Part shown: positions 51,201-61,097 of the stretch, in pieces
Position numbering within the stretch: the first letter of the stretch is position 1
Layout of the letters: every line of letters starts with the position of its first letter
NCBI RefSeq assembly: GCF_049243985.1
Contig: NC_135372.1
Coordinates: forward strand, 74,735,818-74,799,817
From: Paroedura picta
Lineage: Eukaryota > Chordata > Lepidosauria > Squamata > Gekkonidae
Direction: 5' to 3'
DNA: 64,000 bases
The notes under the pieces: generated by a model
The model's database searches: none
What the model saw: the letters and a program-made list of their open reading frames with translations, nothing else
Told to the model about the DNA's origin: nothing
Made by a program: the position numbers and the translations under genes

Positions 51201-54200
51201 ATAAATTATGCCAATATGAACTGGGAGCCTCTTGACTTGGAGAAAGGGGAGTAAAACCACCAGTCTGCTTCCTGTTTCCCCAGGTGCCTACCATGGTGAT
51301 GGTGGCTTCACAATCTTTCCCCCACCATGTTTATTCTCATCCTGGCAGTAGTCTGTGTGTTGTGTTGGGATGAGAGTGCAGAAGTTGTGGAGAAGGGTAG
51401 GGATGTGGAAGCCAATGAGCCCTTCCATCCCTGGTAGGAGGCCTGCAGCTCAAGGAGACTTGCAGTTTATCCTTTCCGTTCCTGTGGCACAGCTGATTTA
51501 AGATGTGAATCATTTGCCAGCCACAAGTCCTCACACACTTTTCTGAAACATGGGACAGGTGCCACACTGGGGAATAATGCTCAGAAGAGCTGCATGTGAT
51601 TCCTGAACCACTGAGTATCACTCACATAATCAATATAATTGCCTTTCATTTCATGTTATGGCACCAGAAGACGCTAGGGGCACCCTGATTACTCCCCATC
51701 AAATGCTTGAAAAGGAGCTAGAGAATGAATGGAAGAAGCAGTATTTCTACTGTAACTAGCAGAAACTGTTCAGATGGGCTGCCAAAATAAGGAACACTGG
51801 AGCTGTTGAACTATGTTAAATCTGTCTTTTGAATCAGTCTGTTATATTTTGGTTCTCATCTTTCTCATCTTATGTCAGGATGAGAGTTTGTGGTTGGGCT
51901 AAGATCAACAACTGAGTTTCATCACTGAGTGGGGATTTAAACCACATCACCACAGTGCTTGTCTGGTACTCTAGCCATTATATACCACATTGGAACTGTG
52001 TGAATATCATGGCTTGAAGGGAAACTGGACCTTAGACAGTTTGAATTATCATCTTTTTGCATTGGAAGGCAGCCCACTGCAGTGCAACATGTTCAGAGTC
52101 CCGTGACTTTTGAGGAAGTGGTTATTTATTTCACCAATGAAGGAACAGGTTCTGTTGGAACCAGAATGAAGTAATCTATCACAGACATCACGATGGAGAA
52201 TTCTGGGACAGTGGTCTCTTTAGGTGAAGCATGGAAGAGCAAGAATGAGGGAAGCTATCATGAATGTCATTGGAAGGAATGTAGAGAATGTTATATCCAT
52301 GGGTTCATGGGAAGAATGCCAGGATTACTAGGGAAACAAACAGCTCTTTATCATGATCTCAGCATGAGTACAAGTTGTTGCAGGTGACCAGAAGACTGGG
52401 AATTCCCCTCCCCAAAACTCCCAACATACATGCATTCAGCAGACAACAGAACTTCCCGCCAGTGTGTGTGATAGGCTAGATCATATTTGATTGATTTAAA
52501 CCGATTGGATCTGGCAGACGGGATCCTTGATCCTTGCTGTGCATTGGTCAGTTACATGTCTGCTTGGATTTTGCCTCGTATCTCAAGCTTGGTCTTCGGA
52601 AGATCCACTTACATAACAAAGAACATGCGAAATTGAGAAAGGGAGATGAGGAAGTGGACACAAAAGAAGGGGTAAATTGACACAGAAGAAACTTGCCAGG
52701 ATTGTAAATCCAAACACAAAAACCTACAAAGAAAGAAAGCTGATCAAAAGTGCAAAAAAAGTGTGGGAAATATTTGAATCTCAAGTTATTGTTATGAATA
52801 ATAATATTAATTGAATATAAGGAGACTCACAGGGGAGACAAACATTATAAATGCCTGAAATATGGAAAGAGCAGATTCGCAACAGAGTCCAGATTTGGAA
52901 CCAACTGAGCCAGTTCAAATCATTTAATAAAACAAGGATAATAAATAAGAAACCTAAAAACAAAACTGTTAAAAATTACTCTAAACCTGAGTCTGTGTCC
53001 TCTCGTCCCATTCAGGGGTGAGTTATTCTTAGGGAGGGCCCATTCAGATGGTGTCATTCAGTCATATACTGCCCCCAACCAAAAGCCTGGCCATAGCCAG
53101 ATATATAATTCTTTGATGTGAACCAAAGGTATCTGAGCCCCTTGAATTTTAGCTTATGACTTTCAGCCTCTGGCTCTCCTTGAGCTGTTTTAGCAGAACT
53201 AGCATCAGTCTACAATGTCCGATTGCACTTTCACCTGTCCATCATCCAGAGATTTCTGGAGACTGGAAAGAGAGCTCTAGTTGAGGAACATCTTGCCACC
53301 TACATGCCATCTCAAATGTGCATTTTCTTCTATCCTATCAGCAGGTATGAAAGACTGGTTTTGGCCAGAGGCATGAACCCTGAGGACTCATGGCCTTTGG
53401 CTTTTAGCCTGTGCCTTTAAATGAGCCAGTTGCGGTCTCCAGAACCAGTCTAAGACTAAAATATATATTGTTGTTTTCTTTGTTTTTAATATGGTGAAAT
53501 TCCCCCCTAATATTGTAAACTGCTCTGAATCCCTTCAGAGAGAAAAATGGAACATAAGTAGTAAGACACTTTGAGCCCACAATGGAGAAGAAAAACAGGG
53601 TAGAAATAAATTCAAGAAACTGGATGCAAAGTCTACTTACCAAACGGATCATGTGGAAATCATATAGTAATAGGAAGCCAATATTATAAAAAGTGTGTCA
53701 GTGTTCCCTGGCCACTGGTGGGGGATAGAAGGTAGGGCTGCCAAAAGCAGGTTGGGAAGCTCCTGGAGATTTGGGGATGGAGGCTGTGGAGGACCAAGAC
53801 CTTCGTAGGGTCCAATGCCATAGAGTCCATTCTCCAAAGCATCCAGGAGAAGTAGTCTGGAGATGCTGCAATTCTGTGGGATTCCCAGGTCCCATATGGA
53901 GGCTGGCATCCCTAGGTGAGAGGTATATGAAATCCCTCAGACTGACTCTGGGAAAATGTTCACTTTATACGGGTAACCAAATACTGGTCCGACATAAACC
54001 TTGTCAAAAGAGCTGACAGGGAATTTGAACACTAGGCTGAGACACTTGACTTGCAAAGGGAGATGATTAGGAAGAGAAGTCATCAGTGATACCACATGTA
54101 GCAAGGCGATGAAAGAGACAAGAGAGCAGAGTAGCAACACAACCACTTGATGAATCATTTGGGATAAAAAAAGGTGCAGACCTTTGGATTCTTTTGGCAG

Positions 54201-57200
54201 CAAAAACTGTAATACATTTTCTCTCTTTTCTGCTTAGCAGGCAAAGCAGATGAGAGGGTGCCTAGAGCACAGCTCAAGGAGCAGTTTAGGAATCTTTTAA
54301 GGGCTTTATTAAACAATACTTTGTGGCTATGTATTATATCCTACTTTCATTCTGTCTTGTCATGTTGAGGCTGCCCTCATCCTTAAAGTCTTTTAATTGC
54401 CTTAATTCAGCATAGATAGTCTGTTTGGAAATGTATCTGTTCATGAGCCAGCATGAACCTCCACAAAAAAGTTGAAATTTCATGCTGGCTGACCTGCCAT
54501 GAACTTCACTTTGTGAACACAAATAGGACGAAATTCATCAAGAAGTTCAGTTTGTAAGCAACTAATGCACATCTCTATTTGAGGGTCCCTTCCTACAAAT
54601 CCAAACTTTTCATTAGATTCTCCTTTGATTGGAAACTGTCTACAAAGAAGAATCAAGTATTCTGCATTAGCTTTTTACTAAAGTTGACTGATATTACCTT
54701 ATGAGCTCCCTCTGTATTGGAACTCTCCTGTTTTATTTCAAATGGGCAAGTTCTTAAACTTGCCTGTACCTCATTTTCAATTTATTTATTTATTTGATTT
54801 CTATACTGCCCTATCCAGGAGACCAGGGCTGATTCTGCATTTACTTTGGTTTTTCTGTTGTGGATCCTGCTGAATTCAGGTTGATTTGAATTCAGGTCAT
54901 CCTCTATCCCTCCCCCCCCCCCGAATTAAAACAGAAAGTGTTCTCCACTCAATTGGGAAAGCTCAGAGCAGGGAGGGAAGTCAAGTGCAGCAGGAGTCTC
55001 TTTCTTTCTTTTTTTCAGGGGGGAGGATTGGAGACTGCAAAGGAGGGGGAAAAATCCAAGAGGCAAATCTCTGCAGTGAGAAGTTAGGGCTTCTGGAGCG
55101 CAGTTACTTTAAGGGAAGCCTTGCAACCAGGAACCAGGAAGTCTTTGAACTGATGCCCTGGCCAATCAGAGAAGATTGCTTTGCTCTGAAGCACGGAGTA
55201 GCGAGATAATTCGCAAAAAGATATCTATACATTTCCTCATGGCAGTTTTTTGAAATATTGAGGCTTATATCCACTCCAGGATATTGCGGGGGAAAGGTAA
55301 GGTCACCACAGATCAATCATGCATGTGGCAGAGGGAAAATTTAAAGTGCCCAAAATCAAAATGGAAATCAAATTCAGTGTAGACTGCAGGGATTTCGTTG
55401 ATCTGGGAGTGGGTAAAAAGCCCTGTGCAGATTACACCCTGCTCAGGGTGGTGTAGAACATAAAAGTTTAAATACAGAAGTTAAAAAAAAAATTAAGCTT
55501 AAAATTAATTTTAAAAGTCATCGGCACAAGCAGGATAAAAACAACAGTAGCATCTCATCCCCCAGAGCAGGGAAGACTCTGGCAGCGATTTGGAGCTTCT
55601 GCTACTGGTAGCTGGTAGGTAGATAGGTGGTACCATGGAAGCTGGTAGGCGGGCCCATGGAAGCTGGTAGGTGGATAGGCGGGACCATGGAATAGGTAAA
55701 TGTTATTTAGCTTTGGCCCCAACCAAAAGTCTGGCAGAAGAGCTCCATTTTACAAGCCCTACAGCAGTGGTCCCCAACCTTTTTATCACCGGGGACCACT
55801 CAACGCTTGACAATTTTACTGAGGCCCGGGGGGGGGGGTAGTTTACTCCTCTACTCTCAACCACTGCCCTAACGCTCTCTGATCGCTATGGTAATGTTTA
55901 AACATCCCTTCAAAATAAGATACAGATACGTGACAACAATGAACATAAGGAACATTTTATTTTCATGGAAATTTTAACTCATGACAATGACAAATCAAAG
56001 GGGAACCCTGAGCTTGTTTCTCTGCAACGAGATAGTCCCATCTGGGAGTTATGGGAGACAATAACACCCGAAGTGTGTTGTAAAGGGCCAGGGGGGATGA
56101 AGTAAAGGGCCTGGGGGGGGGGGAGAAGGCGTCCTTCGCGGCCCACTTCCAATTAGTCGACAGACCACATGTGGTCTGTGGCCCACAGGTTGGGGATTGC
56201 TACCCTACAGAACTGTACTAGTTCTCAGATGTGTTCCAGAAGCTCATGTCCTGGCCCTGGTTGAGGCCAAACATACCTCTTTGGGGTCAGGGACCACCAA
56301 CTGATTTGTTTTCATAGAACAAAGTGTCCTCTGGGGGGGTATATATAGAGAGGGTCTTTCAGATATGCAGGACCCTGACTGCAAATGGCCTTATGGCTAA
56401 GCACCAGTACCTTACTTGATCTGGAATTCGACCAGGAGCCAGTGCAGCTGCTGGAGCACAGGTAGAATGTGTGCTCTCCAGGGTGTGCCCGTAAGGGCCC
56501 TGGCCACCACATTCTGGACCAGTTGCAGCATAGATAGTGAGCTTCAGACAATATTTATAGGCTGACTCTTTGTAATAATTTATACTGTTCTTTCAAATGA
56601 TTACCTATAATAATCGTAGACAAGTTGCATTCACATTTACTTAGATACTGTTATTTGTTCTCTTAATGCTATTAGCATACTGTTTAATTGCTCTCATCTC
56701 AAATAAAACAAAGTTTATTTATAGCAACAAATGCTAAAAGAAAATCACCCTAAAACAGTTCTTCTAATTTCCTTTAAAAAGATAAAGAAAACTGGAGAAT
56801 TCAGTATTTACCACAGGCTTGGATGTCACAAAGTTCTGATTTAAAATTCTCATCTAGGGTGAAGCACCATGGAGCTTCTTTCTGATTCCCTGGATTACGA
56901 CAGTAGGAATGGCCTCCATTTAATTCAGGATATCTGATAGCAGTGAACGTATGTGTGTGAGGATACTGAGAATTCCATGGCTGGCACTGTCGCCCAGATT
57001 TTGTGATGCTCACAGTTCCTCTGTAGTCCATTCCTGTGTTGTTATAACATTTGTGATCTATAAAAGAACAAATAAAACAACAGTTCACTTTGGCAAATCA
57101 GAAAACTATAATGCATGTTGGTGACTGATTGGCATATAAGCATGAAATGTATCTCCTCTGAGGCAGGTTATGTTTTTGCTGGCCTGTATCCTGAAATCTA

Positions 57201-59642
57201 ATTCAGTTTCCCAACTTTGTTCATTTTCCCAAGTTACTGATGTTATAATTCTGGGCTGGTTAATCATCCATACTCTGGATAAGATTTAATGTTGACTTTT
57301 TTTGTAATAAAATGCTTATTCCGATCATTTTTAGCATAAAATAATATAAGAAGTCAAAATTGCTTTGGAAACCTGAAATGGATACATTATTTTGGCATGA
57401 AAGTACACAGAAACCATGAGAATCAACTGTTATTCGGCTATCATAGAAATACAATCACGTAGTATCAAATTCAGCTTAATCAGACTGTGATCTAACCAAT
57501 GAACTCTACTTAGTGACTGGAATTAGGTCTACTAATATAGCATATGAGCATTGCATAGTAACCTTTGCCCTTGTAAGGAGTCTTTACTTATATCATTAAT
57601 ATAATTTATTTCAATGAAATAGCTAATTAGTATTTTAATGGACCAGGACTGTGTACCAGACATCAACTGATATAAGGGTAGTCCAAAAAACATTAGTTAG
57701 CTTACGTTCTTAAAATATCTTATTCTGGAAACTACCATTGCTGCAGAATGTGGCTGCCCAGATCCTGACGAAGACCCCATGGAAAGTATATATTTGATTG
57801 ATCCTGTAACAGCTGCATCAGCTTCCAGTAGACTTCCAGATCTGGATCAAGGTGTTGGTACTGACCTTTAGAACCCAACATAGCCTGGGACCTGTGTATC
57901 TGTGGGACCGCCTCTCCCAATATGTTCCCTGGACCCATTGTGCATGACAGCGGCTGCGTCAGTCCAGTGCTGGTTCCATGCAGTGGGGTAGCTTGCCCCA
58001 CCACTTCCTGAGAATGCATGGTGGAAGGAATCCCTTGGCGCACATAGACTGTCCTGACGGTGTGCATGCTCTTGACCAGAGCCAGGGTCATATACTCTTG
58101 ACCAGAGCCAGGGCCAACCTGATGAAATGAGCTGCTGCCTGAAACTAGAGCACTGATGGAACTATTGCAGTTCAGCAGGGCCTGTAAGGTGACACTCTTC
58201 TATCAGGTTTATGATTAAGGCCAGGACGACCTACTGAAAAGGCCACCCTCTGATTCTCACAGTTCTTCCCTTCTTCTTCCCCTTGCCACTGAGAAAACTG
58301 CCATATCCAACAGACCGGGAAAGAAACAATAGAAGAAAATGGAGGGGGGATAGACAGATAGTTAATTAACCAAATTAGTTGCTGGACAGAGAGTTGGTTA
58401 TTTGTAGTGTCTAATTTTTAGAATTCCAATACGTCATTAATAAAGTATCTATGTATTTTTAATATGCTGTACACCACCTTGAACCCAATGGAAGAGAGGC
58501 AGTCTAGAAACTGAATACTAACAGTAATAGTAATAAATTACTGCTGACTCAAATCTATGTCAAATGAGAGGCACAGTGAAAAATGTAATAGCTAGGCTTT
58601 CCATCAGACAAATAATCTGTCCAAATCAGATTTCGAATGCCAATAGTTTTTCTGTTCAGATTGAAAGATATTATAAAAACTGTTTGATAAGATGTTTCTT
58701 ATGTAATATATCAAGTTTACAATTGTTACTTACTCTTATTTATTGGATCTGCCATAGGGATGCCAATGCGGATACAGTTTGCAGCCTCAGGGCTATCAGG
58801 CTGTGGAAGATCTTCACAATTAGGCAGCTTTAAGCGCATCAGAATCACAGGGTTGGATCTTGCAAAGATGTACTCAGTTTGGCAAAGTACATTTTCCAGA
58901 ATTTCACACTCATCACGACACAGATCCCGAGGCTTGGCAGCTGAAGAAGTCTCATCACAGTATGGGAAAGCATAATGGCACAGCGAAGGAATAGCAAACT
59001 GGGAACATTTATCAGATAAATGACTGGAGGTTCCAATCATAGTGAAGGCAGCTGGAATTTACACATATCAGGAATTTAGACAATATGCTGTGCAGTGCCC
59101 CATTCAATACCATAATAGTTGAATTAACTGTAATAATTCACCACTTCTAAATGTCCATATAGGTAAAATAAATTTTCTTGTAAAGAATATTCTCTATTAT
59201 TTAATTATTTCAGTTCTGCTCTTACCAAACTAAATGAAGGCTACTGGTATGTTTGTATGTAATACAGAGAAAGAGAGAGTGAAAAAATGAATAAAACATT
59301 ATATATACGATACATAAAACATCATTTTTATTATACCACTTTCCAATTTTCTTTCTTAAATAGATACATCCTATTATTTTGAATATATTGGGGCAAATTT
59401 AATTGTACCTTAAACATATTATGGAGTTACAAATTTTGTTATACTGAAAATTATGGCAATCAGACAAGAAAAATGGCAATTGAGTGGAAAACTGAAGCAG
59501 AAATGTTTACCTACCAGTAATCTGATTTTCTATTACACCTTGCATATGCAGAGATTCCATATAAATTGTTCGATTTCTAATAAACCTGGCACATGCAATT
59601 CCTCTGTATGGCTGGCAAAACCCATCTTCCTCATACTCATCA
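43799..59642 (-). CDS. ROR1: ROR1 gene: last five coding exons (5' exons off the right edge)
   Basis: Receptor tyrosine kinase-like orphan receptor 1 is a single-pass membrane protein that binds Wnt5a through its Frizzled domain and acts in non-canonical Wnt signalling with little kinase activity. Exons on the minus strand: 59642-59515, 59051-58734, 57057-56812, 49669-49458 and 45223-43799. All have AG/GT borders and compatible phases. Together they give the Frizzled domain, kringle, transmembrane helix, kinase domain and Ser/Thr-Pro-rich tail, without a break. The Ig-like domain and signal peptide are missing and should lie right of 64000. The protein is close to human ROR1 over its whole visible length. 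Confidence 0.97.
45400..45682 (-). mobile_element. Sauria SINE, full length
   Basis: In the last ROR1 intron, same strand as the gene. Target duplication TCCAGTTTATATTA at 45386-45399 and 45683-45696. Confidence 0.92.
45690..46165. repeat. Fold-back AT-rich repeat (MITE-like)
   Basis: Contains the inverted pair AAGGCATTTAAAGGGA / TCCTTTTAAATGCCTT around a short loop, and a further AAGGCATTTAAA at 46005. Repeated ATATTTTTC-type motifs flank it. The ends are not clear. Confidence 0.55.
46170..47220. other. ROR1 intron, nothing recognised
   Basis: AT-rich intronic sequence without clear repeats. Confidence 0.4.
47234..47523. mobile_element. hAT-like non-autonomous transposon, copy B, with internal palindrome
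   Basis: 290 bp with perfect inverted ends CAGTGGTCCCCAAC / GTTGGGGACCACTG. The 8-bp flanks are GCGTAGAG (47226-47233) and GCCTAGAG (47524-47531), a 7/8 target duplication. The middle holds a perfect palindrome of 16-bp half CTTCCCGGGCCGCAAG at about 47391-47422. Confidence 0.92.
47925..48795 (+). mobile_element. L2 LINE, 5'-truncated
   Basis: Begins in the RT thumb ([14 protein letters not shown]-like), with [11 protein letters not shown] and [15 protein letters not shown]. It ends with 3' UTR and an (AATT)n tail at 48773-48795. In a ROR1 intron, antisense to the gene. Confidence 0.88.
49458..49669 (-). CDS. ROR1: ROR1 exon: transmembrane segment and juxtamembrane
   Basis: 212 nt, acceptor AATTAG and donor AAG|GTACAA. 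It encodes [20 protein letters not shown], a hydrophobic helix ([17 protein letters not shown]) and a basic stop-transfer stretch. Then comes the conserved juxtamembrane [15 protein letters not shown]. Confidence 0.97.
49990..51880. other. ROR1 intron, nothing recognised
   Basis: No exon or clear repeat seen. Confidence 0.4.
51890..52005 (-). mobile_element. tRNA-derived SINE fragment
   Basis: GTGGGGATTTAAACCACAT (box B region) and ACTCTAGCCATTATATACCA (box A region) on the minus strand. Confidence 0.55.
52010..53720. other. ROR1 intron, nothing recognised
   Basis: No exon or clear repeat seen. Confidence 0.35.
53728..53917. repeat. GTTGCCA-type dispersed repeat, copy 3
   Basis: Contains CTGGAGATTTGGGGATGGAG and AGTAGTCTGGAGATGCTGCA. 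It shares blocks with the copies at 38.8 and 40.9 kb. Confidence 0.7.
54825..55440. mobile_element. Harbinger-like MITE in L2
   Basis: 616 bp with imperfect inverted ends AGGGCTGATTCTGCA / TGCAGATTACACCCT, resembling the ends of the 24-27 kb elements. It separates TACTGCCC from CTCAGGGTGG of the L2 3' stem. The target duplication is not clear. Confidence 0.6.
55605..55693. repeat. Short minisatellite
   Basis: Two and a half units of CATGGAAGCTGGTAGGCGGG-type sequence. Confidence 0.8.
55765..56202. mobile_element. hAT-like non-autonomous transposon, copy C, in L2
   Basis: 438 bp between CAGTGGTCCCCAACC and GGTTGGGGATTGCTA, with a perfect 8-bp duplication CCCTACAG at 55757-55764 and 56203-56210, the hAT hallmark. 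Confidence 0.95.
56812..57057 (-). CDS. ROR1: ROR1 exon: kringle domain
   Basis: 246 nt, acceptor TTATAG and donor G|GTAAAT. It encodes [20 protein letters not shown] through [11 protein letters not shown]: a complete kringle with its six cysteines and the [13 protein letters not shown] core. The only kringle in vertebrate RTKs is in ROR1/ROR2 and MuSK; the sequence fits ROR1. Confidence 0.97.
57730..58525 (+). mobile_element. Old L2 LINE 3' end
   Basis: CTGCAGAATGTGGCTGCCCA corresponds to the LVQNAAAR block. The C-terminal coding end (TTCAGCAGGGCCTGTAAGG) and 3' UTR follow. A short tandem duplication (CTCTTGACCAGAGCCAGGG) is at 58071 and 58096. In a ROR1 intron. Confidence 0.7.
58734..59051 (-). 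CDS. ROR1: ROR1 exon: main Frizzled domain
   Basis: 318 nt, acceptor TTCCAG and donor A|GTAAGT. It encodes [20 protein letters not shown] through [13 protein letters not shown], with eight cysteines that complete the ten-cysteine Frizzled (CRD) fold used to bind Wnt5a. Almost identical to human ROR1. Confidence 0.97.
59515..59642 (-). CDS. ROR1: ROR1 exon: start of Frizzled domain
   Basis: Between a TTTTAG acceptor and a G|GTAGGT donor it encodes [20 protein letters not shown] then [22 protein letters not shown]. It holds the first two of ten Frizzled-domain cysteines. The exon is 128 nt, enters in phase 2 and leaves in phase 1. Human has FIGNRTVYM where this has FIRNRTIYM; the NRT glycosylation site is kept. 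Confidence 0.95.
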
Positions 59643-59749
59643 CTAAAATCACATATACAAAATTAAAACCATAAAAAGAAGTTCAGACTTTGCAATCATC
59701 ATCACACCCCATCACTCTCCCCAATTCAAAGACACAGTATTAGTCTTCA

Positions 59750-60095
59750 CTCCAAGTGAAATCACTTAAAACTCTGTTTACTGAGCATAGGTGATTACTA
59801 TGAGCTGTTGTATGTAAATCCAGCGATCCTGAAAAAAAGAACCTTGGATTTATTCAAGATGATATGTTCTCACCAATTCTCAAACTAGTATTTACTTAGG
59901 TTCCATGACAATTCTATAATAAAAAATTGGTCATATTTTATATTTTAAAGAAATTGGACAAATTGCATATGTTAATAACTCACTATTATTTCCAGAGTGA
60001 CCAGTTATAGTGCATAATTAATTTTTGACTAAAAAAGCAAAGCAAATAAAATCAATGCAAATAATAGCTAACCATATAATCTTATCCATGGTTCC
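59750..60095. other. ROR1 intron upstream of the first Frizzled exon
   Basis: AT-rich. No Ig-domain exon of ROR1 was found here or further right. Confidence 0.5.
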
Positions 60096-60097
60096 TT

Positions 60098-60225
60098 TTA
60101 ATATTTGTGAAACTGCCCTGGGGATGGAGTGAGTCTGGCGTGGCTGAGTTGGAATAGGGCCGATCAGCTGCACCCTCATTGGCCCCTAAGGCTCCCACCC
60201 ACCGTCACCTGCCCGGTCGCTGCAA
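60098..60225. repeat. Fragment related to the Helitron-like element
   Basis: TTGGAATAGGGCCGATCAG parallels TTAGAATAGGGCCAATCAG at 33.64 kb, with similar neighbours (CATTGGCCCC, GGCTCCCACC). Confidence 0.6.
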
Positions 60226-60444
60226 AAAATATAATATAAAATATAATATAAAAATAATATTCTACCATATTTTTCAAAGAGTATACATGTGTTCAACTTT
60301 AAATTACGTGTATGTTTGTACTATTTCATGACAAAAAGTTCAAAATTTGGAACTTATATTTCAGTTTGCAGTGACAGAGTACATGTGTGAGAGTGACAGT
60401 AAGAGTTTGAGAAGAGTAAGCTAGAGACAAAGAAAAAGAGAAAA

Positions 60445-60897
60445 CACATGCCCGAGAGCCAAAATTAATGAGCTCAGATACTCGTTCTGTAATGGACTCC
60501 CTCTCAAAGATCAGCTCTGTATCTGCAACCAGGGTCAAGTAGAGACCACAGAACACATCTTATTCGAGTGCAAGCTGTATAATCATATTCACACAGGTGC
60601 ATTAGTACCAATGCTTATAGAATGCCCTCACGGCCTGAGAATGTATTGCCTGCAACTATTGCTATCATCAGATTCAAATAATTTTTTAACCAGCAAAGTA
60701 GCAAAATTTGCGTGGCTAGCTTTAAGAACTAGGAAAGATTGGGCCACTGATATATAGCCATTATAACCATGCTGATAGGTCCACAGAACTTCTTATGTTT
60801 TTTGGTTAGTAGCTTTTATGGTACGTCTCTTGATCTTGTTTTTTGTTTTATATTTTAACAGTTTTAATAGTTTTATTGCTTTCATGCCTCATAAATC

Positions 60898-60930
<33 letters not shown>
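60445..60930 (+). mobile_element. 3' end of an unassigned LINE with zinc-binding tail
   Basis: One frame gives FCNGLPLKDQLCICNQ and VETTEHILFECKLYN, with the CxC...HxxxxC pattern of the zinc-binding domain after some LINE reverse transcriptases, ending RKDWATDI before a stop. The 3' UTR ends in (AAT)n at 60896-60930. It is neither L2 nor CR1 as seen elsewhere here. Confidence 0.65.
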
Positions 60931-61097
60931 TTGTCTTTGTAAAATAGTCAACGGTATTTAATGCTTTTAAGAAGTTCTTAAGTTTTATTGTTGATGCATT
61001 TTTAACCTTTTAAATGTATTACCTTCCATTTTATAAACTGCTATTGTATAGTAGTCCATCTAAAATTTTGGTCTAAATGACTGTAAAATAAAATAAA

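Larger units (their letters stand above)
54779..56545 (-). mobile_element. L2 LINE 3' end with two DNA-transposon inserts
   Basis: The tail (TTTATTTATTT) is at 54779 and the 3' UTR and C-terminal coding end run to about 56545 on the minus strand. The sequence is collinear with L2 once the inserts at 54825-55440 and 55765-56202 are set aside. Confidence 0.8.
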
